DNA of 64,000 bases from Streptococcus himalayensis. GTDB taxonomy: Bacteria; Bacillota; Bacilli; Lactobacillales; Streptococcaceae. The notes under the pieces are model-generated. The model had not been told where the DNA came from and ran no database searches. It worked only from the letters and a program-made list of their open reading frames with translations. Location: positions 385,001-449,000 of the forward strand of contig NZ_CP016953.1 in NCBI RefSeq assembly GCF_001708305.1. Direction: 5' to 3'. Below are positions 1-10,943 of the stretch, piece by piece. The position numbers and the translations under genes were made by a program. Numbering within the stretch: the first letter of the stretch is position 1; each line of letters starts with the position of its first letter.

Positions 1-200
1 AAATCCGACTCCTGTATCGCAAGAAAACCCACTACACGTGCATTTTCCAAGGCAATCGTGTACTGCGTCAAAGGATTTTCTAAATCACTGGCAATCTGCT
101 CCACTGTCCACGGACTCACATCGTAGACATCTAGAAGCAAGTCGTGGATTTTCCCTGCCCAGTCTCCTTGCTGTCCGTCTAAAATCTGTAGCTCAATCAT
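1..200 (-). CDS. rimI: RimI ribosomal-protein-alanine N-acetyltransferase (5' part only)
   Basis: Only the first 66 codons are inside the window; the gene continues past its left edge. The translation begins MIELQILDGQQGDW and runs into an acetyltransferase-like stretch (ARVVGFLAIQE) with the strand pattern of GNAT enzymes. RimI acetylates the N-terminal alanine of ribosomal protein S18 in E. coli. The ATG overlaps the stop of tsaB by four bases (ATGA), which implies translational coupling. A rimI gene directly after tsaB is the usual streptococcal order, followed by tsaD. The assignment rests on this context plus the partial sequence. Confidence 0.85.
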   Translation of the reverse strand, partial: MIELQILDGQQGDWAGKIHDLLLDVYDVSPWTVEQIASDLENPLTQYTIALENARVVGFLAIQESD

Positions 201-883
201 AGGCGTTTGATGTAGGATTGACCGTCTTCTGTGTGGTCTTTGAGCCAATTTTCCTCTGCCTCAACTCGTTTGAGATAGTTGGGTACAAAATCATGGATAC
301 TAACAGGAGGCAGCTCCAAGCCCAATCGACCAAGATGATAAGCATTTGGCAAGGTTTCCTGCCAACTAGCCTTTGGAAGACTTGCCTTAATCTGCTCTAC
401 AAAACCCGTCACTTCTCCAACAAAGGTCACTGTCGTTGCTTTCTTTGCTCGCTCCAGCACTTCTTCAAAAGAGAGATGAGCCTCTGGTGCCACTGCACGA
501 CAATTTTCATAAAATCCTGCATATACATGGTTTCGTCTTGCGTCCATGATTGGAACTACCAAGCCAGCCACTTCTTCTGGAATGAGTGCTTGCAGGCTTG
601 ACACCCCAACAAGGTCAATTTTCAAGGTGTGAGCCAAGGTTTTTGCCGTTGCCACGGCCATTCGTAAACCTGTATAGCTCCCCGGTCCCTCAGCTACCAC
701 GATACGCTCCAAATCCTTGGGCATCAAATCCAAGCTAGTCATCAAAAACTCAATAGCTGGCATTAGGGTTATACTGTGATTTTTCTTGATAGTCAAGGTC
801 ATCTCTGCCAAAAGCCTTGTATCGTCTAAAATCGCTAAGGCTAAGGCCTGACTTGATGTGTCAATACTTAAAACTTTCATCAT
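197..883 (-). CDS. tsaB: TsaB, tRNA t6A37 biosynthesis protein
   Basis: TsaB is the partner of TsaD in making threonylcarbamoyl-adenosine at position 37 of ANN-decoding tRNAs. The N-terminus (MKVLSIDTSSQALALAIL) is the ASKHA-fold phosphate-1 strand, and GPGSYTGLRMAVATAKTLA near residues 66-84 is the family signature. The length of 228 residues is normal. Two adjacent ATG codons lie at 883 and 880; a GGAAAG ribosome-binding site fits either. The gene is divergent from rpoY and has its own promoter in the shared intergenic region. It overlaps rimI. Confidence 0.93.
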   Translation of the reverse strand: MMKVLSIDTSSQALALAILDDTRLLAEMTLTIKKNHSITLMPAIEFLMTSLDLMPKDLERIVVAEGPGSYTGLRMAVATAKTLAHTLKIDLVGVSSLQALIPEEVAGLVVPIMDARRNHVYAGFYENCRAVAPEAHLSFEEVLERAKKATTVTFVGEVTGFVEQIKASLPKASWQETLPNAYHLGRLGLELPPVSIHDFVPNYLKRVEAEENWLKDHTEDGQSYIKRL

Positions 884-897
884 TCAACTTTCCTTAC

Positions 898-927
898 TTG
901 ATTCTCCCTCTTATTTTATGATATAAT
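898..927 (+). promoter_or_regulatory. Promoter for rpoY-rnjA
   Basis: TTGATT (898-903) is separated by 18 bp from TATAAT (922-927). A TG one base upstream of the -10 makes it an extended -10 element. The predicted leader to rpoY is about 114 nt and contains a possible long hairpin closed by CAGAAAA and TTTTCTG. The -10 region lies inside the oppositely directed tsaB promoter. Confidence 0.7.
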
Positions 928-941
928 TGACATAATTGCAA
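913..941 (-). promoter_or_regulatory. Promoter for tsaB-rimI
   Basis: Reading the minus strand, TTGCAA (936-941) is followed after 17 bp by TAAAAT (913-918). The start of transcription would be about 20 bases upstream of the tsaB ATG. The element physically overlaps the rpoY promoter, so RNA polymerase cannot occupy both at once. Confidence 0.6.
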
Positions 942-1047
942 CGAATCAAGGTCAATCTATTACCCAGAAAACAAAATAATTTGCTGCCTCTAAGAAAAAC
1001 AGGGGCGATTTTCTGATAGTTTGATCATGAAGATGAAAGGAAATGAA

Positions 1048-1278
1048 ATGATTTACAAAGTTTTTTACCAAGAAACAAAAGACCGTAGCCCACGTCGTGA
1101 AAACACACGCTCACTTTACATGGAAGTAACAGCAGAAAACGAATTGGAGGGCCGCATCAAGGTCCGCCAGCTAGTCGAAGAGCACACAAACTACAATATC
1201 GAATTTATCGAGCTATTGTCTGATAAGCACCTCGAGTACGAAAAGCAATCGGGCAACTTTGAATTGACGGAGTTTTAA
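1048..1278 (+). CDS. rpoY: RNA polymerase epsilon subunit (RpoY)
   Basis: This small protein (76 residues) is the Firmicute-specific epsilon subunit of RNA polymerase, formerly YkzG/DUF1447, which binds near the downstream DNA channel. The product begins [20 protein letters not shown], the characteristic family N-terminus. A longer frame begins at a TTG at 1021, but the ATG at 1048 has AAAGGA eight bases upstream and matches the family start, so 1048 is preferred. It lies 2 bases before rnjA, the arrangement seen across Streptococcus and Bacillus. Confidence 0.93.
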   Translation: MIYKVFYQETKDRSPRRENTRSLYMEVTAENELEGRIKVRQLVEEHTNYNIEFIELLSDKHLEYEKQSGNFELTEF

Positions 1279-1280
1279 CC

Positions 1281-2960
1281 ATGTCTTACACCTTAAAATC
1301 TGAAGAAGTAGGGGTATTTGCCATCGGTGGACTCGGTGAAATCGGAAAAAACACCTACGGAATTGAATACCAAGATGAGATTATCATCGTGGATGCTGGG
1401 ATTAAGTTCCCAGAAGATGACCTCTTAGGCATTGATTATGTCATCCCTGATTACTCTTATATCGTGGAAAATATTGACCGCGTGAAAGGGGTTCTCATCA
1501 CGCACGGTCACGAGGACCACATTGGAGGAATTCCTTTCCTTCTCAAACAAGCCAACGTCCCAATTTATGCAGGTCCTTTGGCACTTGCCCTTATCCGTGG
1601 CAAGTTAGAAGAACACGGTCTTCTACGGGATGCAAAACTCTACGAAATCAATCAAAACACGGAATTAACATTTAAAAACCTCAAAGCAACCTTCTTCCGC
1701 ACAACTCACTCGATTCCTGAGCCTCTAGGGATTGTGATCCACACTCCTCAAGGAAAGATTGTCTGCACGGGAGATTTCAAGTTTGACTTCACACCAGTAG
1801 GTGAGCCAGCAGACCTTCATCGTATGGCCGCGCTTGGGGAGGAAGGCGTTCTTGCCCTCCTTTCTGACTCGACCAATGCCGAAGTGCCAACCTTTACCAA
1901 TTCTGAAAAAGTCGTTGGCCAGTCTATCCTGAAAATTATCGAGGGTATCAAGGGTCGGATTATCTTTGCCTCCTTTGCTTCCAATATCTTCCGTCTCCAG
2001 CAGGCGACAGATGCTGCAGTGAAAACAGGACGCAAAATTGCTGTCTTTGGTCGCTCGATGGAAAAAGCCATTGCCAACGGAATTGAGCTAGGCTATATCA
2101 AGGCACCAAAAGGTACTTTTATTGATTCCAATGATTTAAAAAATTACCAGGCTGACGAAATTCTCATCATGTGTACTGGAAGTCAGGGAGAACCCATGGC
2201 TGCCCTTTCTCGGATTGCCAACGGGATGCACCGCCATGTACAACTCCAACCAGGCGATACTGTGATTTTCTCTTCTAGCCCAATTCCTGGTAATACCACC
2301 AGTGTCAACCGCTTGATTAACATCATCTCCGAGGCTGGTGTCGATGTTATCCATGGAAAAATCAATAACATTCATACGTCTGGACACGGTGGGCAACAAG
2401 AGCAAAAACTCATGCTCCGCCTCATCAAGCCTAAATATTTCATGCCTGTCCATGGGGAATACCGCATGCAGAAAGTCCATGCAGGGCTCGCAATGGACAC
2501 TGGTATCCCTAAAGAAAATATCTTTATCATGAATAATGGGGATGTTCTTGCCCTCACAGCAAACTCCGCTCGCATTGCAGGTTCATTCAATGCCCAAGAT
2601 ATTTATGTTGACGGCAATCGTATCGGTGAAATCGGAGCTGCAGTCCTTCGCGACCGCAAAGATTTGTCCGAAGATGGTGTTGTGTTAGCCGTTGCAACGG
2701 TAGATTTCAAATCAAAAATGATTTTAGCTGGACCTGATATCCTCAGCCGTGGCTTTATCTATATGCGAGAATCAGGCGATCTCATTCGCCAAAGCCAACG
2801 CTTGCTCTTTAATGCAATTCGTATCGCATTGAAAAATAAAGATGCCAGCATTCAATCGGTCAACGGTGCTATTGTCAATGCCCTTCGACCATTCCTCTAT
2901 GAAAATACAGAACGTGAGCCAATTATCATTCCGATGATCCTCACCCCAGACGAAGAATAA
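1281..2960 (+). CDS. rnjA: Ribonuclease J1
   Basis: RNase J1 is a metallo-beta-lactamase/beta-CASP endo- and 5'-3' exoribonuclease that matures and degrades mRNA and rRNA in the cytoplasm. The zinc-binding motif HGHEDHIGG lies near residues 75-83. Downstream come GDFKFD, the beta-CASP region and a conserved C-terminal [15 protein letters not shown] segment. The length of 559 residues is normal for J1. It is co-transcribed with rpoY (2-base gap) and followed by a strong terminator. Confidence 0.96.
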   Translation: MSYTLKSEEVGVFAIGGLGEIGKNTYGIEYQDEIIIVDAGIKFPEDDLLGIDYVIPDYSYIVENIDRVKGVLITHGHEDHIGGIPFLLKQANVPIYAGPLALALIRGKLEEHGLLRDAKLYEINQNTELTFKNLKATFFRTTHSIPEPLGIVIHTPQGKIVCTGDFKFDFTPVGEPADLHRMAALGEEGVLALLSDSTNAEVPTFTNSEKVVGQSILKIIEGIKGRIIFASFASNIFRLQQATDAAVKTGRKIAVFGRSMEKAIANGIELGYIKAPKGTFIDSNDLKNYQADEILIMCTGSQGEPMAALSRIANGMHRHVQLQPGDTVIFSSSPIPGNTTSVNRLINIISEAGVDVIHGKINNIHTSGHGGQQEQKLMLRLIKPKYFMPVHGEYRMQKVHAGLAMDTGIPKENIFIMNNGDVLALTANSARIAGSFNAQDIYVDGNRIGEIGAAVLRDRKDLSEDGVVLAVATVDFKSKMILAGPDILSRGFIYMRESGDLIRQSQRLLFNAIRIALKNKDASIQSVNGAIVNALRPFLYENTEREPIIIPMILTPDEE

Positions 2961-2968
2961 AGGAAACC

Positions 2969-3001
2969 ATCTCCCTCTTTCTGTAAAAAGGGAGATTTTT
3001 T
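2969..3001 (+). terminator. Intrinsic terminator after rnjA
   Basis: The arms ATCTCCCTCTTT and AAAAAGGGAGAT form a stem around CTGT and are followed directly by TTTTTTA. It lies nine bases after the rnjA stop codon. Confidence 0.9.
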
Positions 3002-3013
3002 ATTTCAGCATAG

Positions 3014-3046
3014 AAAAAATCGCAGGCACAGAGCACTGCGATTTTT
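3014..3046. terminator. Bidirectional terminator between rnjA and rpoC
   Basis: AAAAAATCGCAG (3014-3025) pairs with CTGCGATTTTT (3036-3046) around a 10-base loop. A/T tracts on both sides let it act on either strand, so it can stop rpoC transcripts as well as readthrough from rnjA. Confidence 0.8.
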
Positions 3047-3053
3047 AGGTTTA

Positions 3054-3144
3054 TCCTAATCTGACTAGATAACGAAACTGCAAGTAGAACTAGCGTTCAA
3101 CACAGTGAGTTAACGAGGTCAGATTTTGAATGTTGATAAGTATT
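3054..3144. repeat. Short copy of a composite intergenic repeat
   Basis: The segment starts with AATCTGACTAG and ends with GTCAGATTTTGAATGTTGAT, which are inverted copies of each other. The inner text CTGCAAGTAGAACTAG also occurs near 49880, and the right end matches those near 50100 and 53430. The right end runs into the rpoC stop codon. It is the shortest member of the family seen here. Confidence 0.7.
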
Positions 3145-6100
3145 AATCTTCCACTACTGTTTCCACTGTAGACACTTCTTCTACTTGGTCATCTGTAACG
3201 ACTTCTGGATCAATGATTTCGACTTCATTCACCGCTTGTGGTTCCAAGTTACGGTAGCGAGCCATACCTGTACCAGCTGGGATAATCTTACCAATGATAA
3301 CATTTTCTTTCAATCCAAGGAGATGGTCTTTCTTACCGCGAATTGCTGCGTCAGTAAGAACACGCGTTGTTTCTTGGAAGGAAGCTGCTGACAAGAAACT
3401 GTTGGTTTCAAGTGAGGCCTTGGTAATTCCCATAAGGACTGGACGGGCTGTTGCAGGAACGCCACCTGAAATGACAACATCTCGGTTGGCATCGGTAAAG
3501 TCCGTGATGTCCATCAAGGTACCCATGAGAAGGTCGGTATCCCCTGGATCCATAATCCGCACTTTGCGAATCATTTGACGCACCATAACCTCAATGTGTT
3601 TGTCTCCGATTTCTACCCCTTGGCTGCGGTATACTTTTTGAACTTCAGAAAGAAGGTAGGTTTCAACAGACAAAACATCGCGCACAGCAAGCAAGTGTTT
3701 TGGTTGGATAGATCCTTCAGTGAGGGCTTGTCCACGAGAGACTTGATCGCCCACTTCCACTTTCATGCGGGCTGTAAATGGCACCACGTATTCCCCTTCA
3801 CCGGTTTGACCTTTCACAAAGACTTTCTTAGTCCGAGTAGAAGCGTCTTCTTCGATGGCAGTGACTTCACCCTTGACTTCTGTGATGACCGCTTCCCCTT
3901 TCGGATTGCGGGCTTCAAAGATTTCTTGGACACGAGGAAGACCTTGTGTGATATCAGTATTTGAGGCAACCCCTCCCGTGTGGAAGGTACGCATGGTCAA
4001 CTGAGTACCAGGCTCACCGATTGACTGAGCGGCAATAGTTCCCACTGCTTCTCCGACCTCAACAGCATCACCAGTTGCTAAGTTAATACCGTAACAATGA
4101 CGGCAAACTCCATGGCGAGTGTCACAGGTAAAGACAGAGCGAATTGTTACTTCTTCTACACCAGCATTGACAATCTCACGTGCAATATCTTCGGTAATCA
4201 ACTGATTTGGACCGATGATAACAGCACCTGTTTCTGGATGTTTGACTGTCTTTTTCGTATAACGACCATTCAAACGCTCTTCGAGTGGTTCAATCATTTC
4301 CTTACCGTCGGTAATCGAACGAATCAGAAGGCCACGGTCAGTGCCACAGTCATCCTCACGGATAATCACATCTTGAGCAACGTCAACGAGACGGCGAGTC
4401 AAATAACCAGAATCGGCTGTTTTCAAGGCCGTATCGGTCATCCCTTTACGAGCACCGTGGGTAGAGAAGAACATTTCCAATACAGAGAGTCCCTCGCGGA
4501 AGTTTGATAGGATTGGCAACTCCATGATACGACCATTCGGTGCAGCCATCAATCCACGCATACCCGCAAGCTGCGAGAAGTTGGAGATGTTACCACGGGC
4601 TCCAGAATCCATCATCATAACGATTGGGTTCTTTGGATCTTGGTTGGCAATCAGGCGTTTTTCCAATTTTTCACGGGCTGCACGCCATTCTGATGTTACA
4701 GCATTGTAGCGCTCATCGTCTGTAATCATCCCGCGACGGAATTGTTTGGTAATTTGTTCAACACGATGGTGTGATTCTTCGATGATTTCTGCCTTGTCAT
4801 CCACCACAGGAATGTCGGCAATCCCCACTGTCAAGCCAGCAAGGGTTGAATGGTGGTAGCCCAAATCTTTCAAGCGGTCAAGGAAGGCTGACGTTTCTGT
4901 TGTACGGAAACGCTTGAAGATTTCGGCGATGATATTTCCAAAGTTTTTCTTCTTAAACGGAGGATTAATCTCCAAAGCTTCGATAGCCTCTTTCGCATTC
5001 TGACCAGAAGCTAAGAAATACTTGCTCGGCACACCCTCTGTCAAGTTGGCATTGTTTGGCTCTTGTTGGTAAGGGAATTCATCTGGCATGATGGCGTTGA
5101 AAAGAATCTTCCCAACTGTTGTTAACAAAATCTTATGCTTTTGTTCTTCTGTCCAAGGTTTGTTTAAGCTGTCTGTCGCAATACCAACACGCGTATGCAA
5201 GTGAACATAACCATTCTTCAAGGCCATAACGGCTTCATCCGCGTCCTTAAAGACCATTCCTTCGCCTTCACGGCCAGCTTCTTCCATGGTCAAGTAATAG
5301 TTCCCCAAGACCATATCCTGAGACGGAGTTACAACTGGTTTTCCATCTTTTGGATTCAAGATGTGTTCCGCTGCAAGCATCAAAATACGTGCTTCTGCTT
5401 GTGCCTCTTCAGAAAGCGGCACGTGAATCGCCATTTGGTCTCCGTCAAAGTCGGCATTGTAGGCCTCACACACAAGCGGGTGCAAACGAAGTGCCTTACC
5501 ATCAATGAGAACTGGCTCAAAGGCCTGAATACCAAGTCTGTGAAGGGTCGGTGCACGGTTCAACAGCACTGGGTGTTCTTTGATCACTTCTTCCAAGATA
5601 TCCCAGATACGCTCATCGCCACGTTCCACCAAGCGTTTGGCAGCTTTTACGTTCTGAACGATATCTCGTGCAACAATCTCACGCATCACAAATGGCTTGA
5701 ACAGCTCAATCGCCATTTCACGTGGCACACCACATTGGTACATTTTAAGCGTTGGACCAACAGCGATAACGGAACGTCCTGAGAAGTCAACCCGTTTTCC
5801 GAGCAAGTTTTGACGGAAACGTCCTTGTTTTCCTTTCAGCATGTGGCTGAGGGATTTCAGCGGACGGCTACCTGGACCTGTAATCGGACGACCACGGCGA
5901 CCATTGTCAATCAGAGCATCGACTGCTTCTTGGAGCATCCGTTTCTCATTTTGCACGATGATCCCTGGAGCATTCAACTCCAAGAGACGTGCCAGACGAT
6001 TGTTCCGGTTAATCACACGGCGGTACAAGTCATTCAAGTCTGACGCTGCAAAACGTCCACCGTCCAACTGAACCATCGGACGCAAATCTGGCGGAATGAC

Positions 6101-6799
6101 TGGTAGGATATTTAAAATCATCCATTCAGGCTTGTTCCCAGATTTATAAAAGGCATCTAAAACATCCAAACGACGTACGGCTTTAATGCGTTTTTGACCA
6201 GAAGCCGTTTTCAACTCTTCTTTAAGTGCTAGAATCTCTTTTTCCAAATCCACTTGTTTTAGAAGATCCTGAATCGCTTCTGCTCCCATTTTAGCCACGA
6301 AAGAGCCATGTCCGTACTCGCGTAGTTTCTCACGGTACTCACGCTCTGTCATGATAGACTTGTGCTCAAGTGGTGTATCTTTTGGATCAATCACCACATA
6401 AGCAGCAAAGTAAATCACTTCCTCAAGAGCACGAGGGCTCATATCCAGCGTCAAGCCCATGCGGCTTGGAATTCCTTTAAAGTACCAGATATGAGATACT
6501 GGAGCTTTCAATTCGATATGCCCCATACGCTCACGACGCACTTTTGCACGCGTTACTTCAACCCCACAGCGGTCACAAACAATTCCCTTGTAACGAATTC
6601 GCTTGTATTTTCCACAGGCACATTCCCAGTCTTTGGTTGGGCCAAAGATGACTTCATCAAATAGGCCCTCCCGTTCTGGTTTTAGCGTGCGGTAATTGAT
6701 TGTTTCAGGTTTCTTCACTTCCCCATAAGACCACGAACGGACCTTGCTTGGAGAGGCTAGGGTGATTTGCATACTTTTAAAACGATTTACATCAACCAC
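3143..6799 (-). CDS. rpoC: RNA polymerase beta' subunit
   Basis: RpoC carries the catalytic magnesium site of RNA polymerase. The invariant loop NADFDGDQM is present, as is the N-terminal zinc ribbon ([19 protein letters not shown]). The start [17 protein letters not shown] and the length of 1218 residues are typical of streptococci. It lies 34 bases downstream of rpoB and is presumably co-transcribed with it. The acidic C-terminal tail ([19 protein letters not shown]) is also usual in the genus. Confidence 0.98.
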   Translation of the reverse strand: MVDVNRFKSMQITLASPSKVRSWSYGEVKKPETINYRTLKPEREGLFDEVIFGPTKDWECACGKYKRIRYKGIVCDRCGVEVTRAKVRRERMGHIELKAPVSHIWYFKGIPSRMGLTLDMSPRALEEVIYFAAYVVIDPKDTPLEHKSIMTEREYREKLREYGHGSFVAKMGAEAIQDLLKQVDLEKEILALKEELKTASGQKRIKAVRRLDVLDAFYKSGNKPEWMILNILPVIPPDLRPMVQLDGGRFAASDLNDLYRRVINRNNRLARLLELNAPGIIVQNEKRMLQEAVDALIDNGRRGRPITGPGSRPLKSLSHMLKGKQGRFRQNLLGKRVDFSGRSVIAVGPTLKMYQCGVPREMAIELFKPFVMREIVARDIVQNVKAAKRLVERGDERIWDILEEVIKEHPVLLNRAPTLHRLGIQAFEPVLIDGKALRLHPLVCEAYNADFDGDQMAIHVPLSEEAQAEARILMLAAEHILNPKDGKPVVTPSQDMVLGNYYLTMEEAGREGEGMVFKDADEAVMALKNGYVHLHTRVGIATDSLNKPWTEEQKHKILLTTVGKILFNAIMPDEFPYQQEPNNANLTEGVPSKYFLASGQNAKEAIEALEINPPFKKKNFGNIIAEIFKRFRTTETSAFLDRLKDLGYHHSTLAGLTVGIADIPVVDDKAEIIEESHHRVEQITKQFRRGMITDDERYNAVTSEWRAAREKLEKRLIANQDPKNPIVMMMDSGARGNISNFSQLAGMRGLMAAPNGRIMELPILSNFREGLSVLEMFFSTHGARKGMTDTALKTADSGYLTRRLVDVAQDVIIREDDCGTDRGLLIRSITDGKEMIEPLEERLNGRYTKKTVKHPETGAVIIGPNQLITEDIAREIVNAGVEEVTIRSVFTCDTRHGVCRHCYGINLATGDAVEVGEAVGTIAAQSIGEPGTQLTMRTFHTGGVASNTDITQGLPRVQEIFEARNPKGEAVITEVKGEVTAIEEDASTRTKKVFVKGQTGEGEYVVPFTARMKVEVGDQVSRGQALTEGSIQPKHLLAVRDVLSVETYLLSEVQKVYRSQGVEIGDKHIEVMVRQMIRKVRIMDPGDTDLLMGTLMDITDFTDANRDVVISGGVPATARPVLMGITKASLETNSFLSAASFQETTRVLTDAAIRGKKDHLLGLKENVIIGKIIPAGTGMARYRNLEPQAVNEVEIIDPEVVTDDQVEEVSTVETVVED

Positions 6800-6833
6800 T
6801 ATTTCTTACCTTTCTTCATTTTCTACATAGTGC

Positions 6834-9800
6834 CTAGTCTTCGTTTGTTTCGACTACTGGCTCTTCTTTTCCTTCCGCATCAAAGGCTGCTTTCGCTTCT
6901 TGAGCGGCTTTTTCACGCGCCTTTTCAAGGTCATCCACATGGATAACATCGTCATCTTCTCCCTCATCGAGGTCGCGAAGTTCTACTTCTTGATCATCTT
7001 CATCAAGGACACGCATATCAAGACCAAGTGATTGCAATTCTTTGACCAATACGCGGAATGACTCTGGCACACCTGGTTTTGGAATTGGTTTTCCTTTGGT
7101 AATAGCTTCATAGGCTTTCAAACGACCGTTGACATCATCAGACTTGTAGGTCAAGATTTCTTGGAGAACGTTTGAAGCTCCATAAGCTTCAAGAGCCCAA
7201 ACCTCCATCTCACCGAAACGTTGTCCACCAAATTGAGCTTTACCACCAAGTGGCTGTTGGGTAACCATAGAGTATGGTCCAACCGAACGTGCGTGAAGTT
7301 TATCATCAACCATGTGGTGAAGCTTGATCATGTACATGACCCCAACAGACACACGGTTATCAAACGGCTCACCTGTCCGTCCATCGTAAAGAATAGTCTT
7401 GGCATCGCTATCCATACCAGCTTCTTTAACTGTTGACCACAGGTCTTCTGAACTTGCTCCGTCAAAGACTGGTGTCGCGATGTGAATACCGAGATTTCGA
7501 GCTGCCATTCCAAGGTGAAGCTCCATAACCTGACCGATATTCATCCGAGATGGCACCCCAAGTGGGTTCAACATGATATCAACCGGTGTTCCATCTGGAA
7601 GGTATGGCATATCCTCAACAGGTACAATACGAGAGACAACCCCTTTATTTCCGTGGCGTCCCGCCATCTTATCTCCGACTTTAATCTTCCGTTTTTGAGC
7701 GATGTAGACACGAACCAGCATGTTGACACCTGATTGCAATTCGTCACCGTTAGCACGGGTAAAGATTTTCACATCACGAACGACACCATCCGCACCGTGA
7801 GGCACACGAAGCGACGTATCACGGACTTCACGAGATTTATCACCAAAGATGGCATGAAGGAGACGCTCTTCCGCTGAAAGGTCTTTTTCACCCTTCGGAG
7901 TCACTTTACCAACAAGGATATCGCCTTCTTTTACCTCAGCACCAATGCGGATAATTCCCATTTCGTCAAGGTTTTTAAGGGCATCTTCACCAACGTTTGG
8001 AATTTCACGAGTAATTTCTTCAGGGCCTAACTTGGTGTCGCGGGTTTCTGATTCGTATTCTTCCAAGTGAACAGAAGTATAGACATCCTCTTTCACAAGA
8101 CGCTCACTCATGATAACCGCATCCTCGAAGTTATACCCTTCCCAGGTCATGTAGGCAACGATTGGGTTTTGTCCAAGTGCCATTTCCCCATTTTCCATAG
8201 AAGGTCCGTCTGCGATAAAATCGCCTTTTTCAACGATATCGCCAACTTTTACCAAGGTACGTTGGTTATAAGCTGTCCCTGAGTTTGAACGGCGGAATTT
8301 TTGGATGTGGTAAACATCGAGCGATCCATCTTCACGGCGAACTTCAACCTTGTCTGCATCTGCATAGGTGACTTTTCCATTATGCTGGGCAATCACTGCT
8401 GCTCCTGAATCGTGGGCTGCTTGATATTCCATACCCGTTCCTACATAAGGAGCTTTTGGATCAATCAATGGCACAGCCTGACGTTGCATGTTGGCACCCA
8501 TGAGGGCACGGTTGGAGTCATCGTTTTCAAGGAAAGGAATACATGCTGTCGCAACGGCAACTACCTGCTTAGGCGATACATCCATGAAATCTACTTCGCT
8601 TGATGGAAACTCTTGGTTATTCCCTTGATGGCGTCCCATAACAACGCTCTCTGCAAAGCCACCTTTTTCATTTAACTTCGAATTTGCCTGCGCTACAATA
8701 TACTCATCTTCTTCGTCAGCTGTCAACCAAACGATGTCATTAGTAACCACACCATTTTCACGATCAACACGACGGTAAGGAGTTTGGATAAAGCCATAGC
8801 GATTCAAATGTCCATAGGAAGACAAGTTGTTAATCAAACCGATATTTGGTCCCTCAGGCGTTTCAATCGGACACATACGACCGTAATGCGTGTAATGCAC
8901 GTCCCGAACCTCATAACCAGCACGGTCCCGAGTCAAACCACCAGGTCCCAAGGCTGACAAACGACGTTTGTGAGATAACTCAGACAATGGATTGTGTTGG
9001 TCCATGAACTGTGACAACTGAGATGACCCAAAGAATTCTTTAATCGCTGCTGTGACAGGGCGAATATTGATGATTTGTTGCGGAGTCAACACTTCGTTGT
9101 CCTGAACACTCATCCGCTCACGCACATTTCTCTCCATCCGAGAAAGACCAAGACGCACTTGGTTAGCAAGCAATTCCCCAACCGCACGAATCCGACGATT
9201 TCCAAGGTGGTCAATATCATCAACACGACCAAGCCCTTCTGCCAGGTTCAAGAAGTAGCTCATCTCTGCCAAGATATCAGCCGGTGTCACCACACGCACC
9301 TTATCATCTGGATTGGCATTGCCAATAATGGTCACCACGCGTTCTGGATCTGTCGGTGCCACAATTTTGAATTTTTGAAGAGTGACTGGCTCAGTTAATA
9401 CTGCTGAATCATTTGGAATATAAACGATCTTATTCAAATCACCATCCAAATGCTCTGCAATGCTATCAATCACACTGCGTGTCATCACTGTTCCAGCTTC
9501 GACAAGGATTTCACCTGTTTCAGGATCCACTAAGGGCTCTGCAATGGTTTGATTGAGCAAACGTGTTTTCACGCTTAACTTTTTATTAACCTTGTAACGT
9601 CCAACACCTGCTAAATCATAGCGACGTGGGTCAAAGAAACGAGCAATCAAAAGGCTACGTGAACTTTCTGCTGTCTTAGGCTCACCCGGACGAAGGCGTT
9701 CATAGATTTCTTTCAAGGCCTCGTCTGTCCGAGAATCCATTGGATTTTTATGAATGTCTTTTTCAATGGTGTTGCGAACTAACTCGCTATCTCCAAAGAT

Positions 9801-10427
9801 GTCAAAGATTTCATCATCCCCAGAGAATCCTAACGCACGAACCAAGGTTGTAAACGGAATTTTACGCGTCCGGTCAATCCGTGTGTAGGCAATATCTTTT
9901 GAGTCCGTCTCCAACTCTAGCCAAGCTCCACGGTTTGGAATTACCGTTGAACCATAGCCAATCTTCCCGTTTTTATCAACCTTATCATTGAAATAAACGC
10001 CTGGCGAACGAACCAACTGACTAACGATAATCCGCTCACCACCATTGATGATGAAGGTTCCCATTTCAGTCATGATTGGAAAATCACCAAAGAAAACTTC
10101 TTGGGTCTTGATTTCACCGGTTTCTTTATTGATCAAACGGAAAGTCACAAAAATAGGTGCAGAGTAGCTGGCATCGTGGATACGAGCTTCTTCCAAACTA
10201 TATTTTGGCTCCTTGATTTCATAGCCTACAAATTCCAATTCCATGGTATCTGTAAAGTTTGAAATCGGAAGTACATCCTCAAAGACCTCTTTCAAGCCAT
10301 GGTCCAAAAAATCCTTGAATGAATCGGTTTGGATTTCAATCAAATTTGGTAAATCAAGAACCTCTGTGATTCTTGAAAAACTACGACGCGTACGGTGCTT
10401 GCCGTACTGAACTTCATGTCCTGCCAA
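6834..10427 (-). CDS. rpoB: RNA polymerase beta subunit
   Basis: RpoB forms the other half of the polymerase active-site cleft and the rifampicin pocket. The pocket region [20 protein letters not shown] has the wild-type-like sequence. The longest frame starts at 10496, but family members begin (M)[19 protein letters not shown]. That start corresponds to a TTG at 10427 with AAAGGAG eight bases upstream, giving 1197 residues. The codons upstream belong to the leader. A long 5' leader with a terminator-like hairpin precedes the gene. Confidence 0.97.
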   Translation of the reverse strand: MAGHEVQYGKHRTRRSFSRITEVLDLPNLIEIQTDSFKDFLDHGLKEVFEDVLPISNFTDTMELEFVGYEIKEPKYSLEEARIHDASYSAPIFVTFRLINKETGEIKTQEVFFGDFPIMTEMGTFIINGGERIIVSQLVRSPGVYFNDKVDKNGKIGYGSTVIPNRGAWLELETDSKDIAYTRIDRTRKIPFTTLVRALGFSGDDEIFDIFGDSELVRNTIEKDIHKNPMDSRTDEALKEIYERLRPGEPKTAESSRSLLIARFFDPRRYDLAGVGRYKVNKKLSVKTRLLNQTIAEPLVDPETGEILVEAGTVMTRSVIDSIAEHLDGDLNKIVYIPNDSAVLTEPVTLQKFKIVAPTDPERVVTIIGNANPDDKVRVVTPADILAEMSYFLNLAEGLGRVDDIDHLGNRRIRAVGELLANQVRLGLSRMERNVRERMSVQDNEVLTPQQIINIRPVTAAIKEFFGSSQLSQFMDQHNPLSELSHKRRLSALGPGGLTRDRAGYEVRDVHYTHYGRMCPIETPEGPNIGLINNLSSYGHLNRYGFIQTPYRRVDRENGVVTNDIVWLTADEEDEYIVAQANSKLNEKGGFAESVVMGRHQGNNQEFPSSEVDFMDVSPKQVVAVATACIPFLENDDSNRALMGANMQRQAVPLIDPKAPYVGTGMEYQAAHDSGAAVIAQHNGKVTYADADKVEVRREDGSLDVYHIQKFRRSNSGTAYNQRTLVKVGDIVEKGDFIADGPSMENGEMALGQNPIVAYMTWEGYNFEDAVIMSERLVKEDVYTSVHLEEYESETRDTKLGPEEITREIPNVGEDALKNLDEMGIIRIGAEVKEGDILVGKVTPKGEKDLSAEERLLHAIFGDKSREVRDTSLRVPHGADGVVRDVKIFTRANGDELQSGVNMLVRVYIAQKRKIKVGDKMAGRHGNKGVVSRIVPVEDMPYLPDGTPVDIMLNPLGVPSRMNIGQVMELHLGMAARNLGIHIATPVFDGASSEDLWSTVKEAGMDSDAKTILYDGRTGEPFDNRVSVGVMYMIKLHHMVDDKLHARSVGPYSMVTQQPLGGKAQFGGQRFGEMEVWALEAYGASNVLQEILTYKSDDVNGRLKAYEAITKGKPIPKPGVPESFRVLVKELQSLGLDMRVLDEDDQEVELRDLDEGEDDDVIHVDDLEKAREKAAQEAKAAFDAEGKEEPVVETNED

Positions 10428-10780
10428 GTTTCTAACTCCTTTGTATAAGATACTATGGGCGTAAAAACCACGCAAAATAGGAGATGAACGATGCATTCTA
10501 TGAACGCAAGGAAATCTATTTTTGTGGAGCTTTTAGCCCGAGTTCAATGATGAGATACCCTGGTCTACAAAGCCATACAAATTGGAGAGATAGACCTTTA
10601 CACAGAAACATCTATCTTTTCATCCAGCTTTTACCTAGGTATCCTTAGATTACGGAAGTCATTCTTCCTTGTTTCATCCAGCAAAGAAGGTCCAGCGTCT
10701 GCTTTCATAGACCTTTTCACCCTTGTGAAACCTTCCATTTGTCCTCTTGCAAATATTTTTAGAAAATTTAAGTTTCTGTA
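10428..10780 (-). ncRNA. Structured 5' leader of rpoB (lacto-rpoB-like by position)
   Basis: About 350 untranslated bases lie between the inner promoter candidate and rpoB. Several hairpins can be drawn on the minus strand: GTTTCAC/GTGAAA near 10730, GGAAG/CTTCC near 10660, and GATAGA/TCTATC near 10600. The last sits inside a longer-range stem, GATACC (10643-10638) with GGTATC (about 10559-10554). A conserved RNA called the lacto-rpoB motif is known upstream of rpoB in Lactobacillales. The position and multi-stem layout agree with it, but I could not score it against a covariance model. Confidence 0.55.
10441..10548 (-). repeat. Leader module shared with ksgA (rpoB copy)
   Basis: Read on the minus strand, this segment runs from GAACTCGGGCTA through CTCCTATTTTG to TTTTTACGCCCATAGTATCT, ending just before the rpoB ribosome-binding site. 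The same blocks in the same order occur twice before ksgA (51.15 and 51.36 kb). The copies differ mainly in the middle hairpin. Reading frames through the copies are not conserved, so the likeness is at DNA or RNA level. Confidence 0.7.
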
Positions 10781-10784
10781 ACAA
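10756..10784 (-). promoter_or_regulatory. Possible inner rpoB promoter
   Basis: TTGTTA (10779-10784) and TAAAAA (10756-10761) are spaced by 17 bp. The -10 is weak. If used, it would give transcripts that bypass the upstream terminator hairpin and start with the structured leader. Confidence 0.35.
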
Positions 10785-10809
10785 ACATCCTTTTTCTGAA
10801 AAATAGGCA

Positions 10810-10856
10810 CAAAAAGAGCAGCTAAATCGGACTCTCTAAAGGTTGATTTAACTGCT
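10810..10856 (-). terminator. Terminator or attenuator upstream of rpoB
   Basis: On the minus strand, AGCAGTTAAATC (10856-10845) pairs with GATTTAGCTGCT (10828-10817), 12 bp with one G-U pair, followed by CTTTTTG. It lies about 50 nt downstream of the strong promoter at 10912-10940. It could attenuate rpoB transcription, end a short RNA of about 95 nt, or terminate the lipoprotein gene. Confidence 0.75.
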
Positions 10857-10911
10857 GTTCGCTTTATATGGACAATATTTCAAATAAAGCAGACGACAAA
10901 TAATTGGTACA

Positions 10912-10940
10912 ATTATAGCATATCTTTTGCTTTTTTTCAA
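10912..10940 (-). promoter_or_regulatory. Strong sigma-A promoter upstream of rpoB
   Basis: TTGAAA (10935-10940) and a perfect TATAAT (10912-10917) are separated by 17 bp. Transcription should begin near 10905, leaving a leader of nearly 480 nt before the rpoB TTG start. The promoter begins only a few bases after the stop codon of the lipoprotein gene. Confidence 0.85.
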
Positions 10941-10943
10941 GCT

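Noticed and set aside
218..601. Plus-strand frame of 127 codons opposite tsaB
   Set aside because: Antisense shadow with cysteine- and histidine-rich composition; tsaB has clear family motifs.
5195..5782. Plus-strand frame of 195 codons opposite rpoC
   Set aside because: Antisense shadow of a highly conserved gene, without ribosome-binding site or recognisable product.
10428..10496. A 23-codon N-terminal extension of RpoB
   Set aside because: The family starts at the TTG with AAAGGAG upstream; the extension is part of the repeated leader module.
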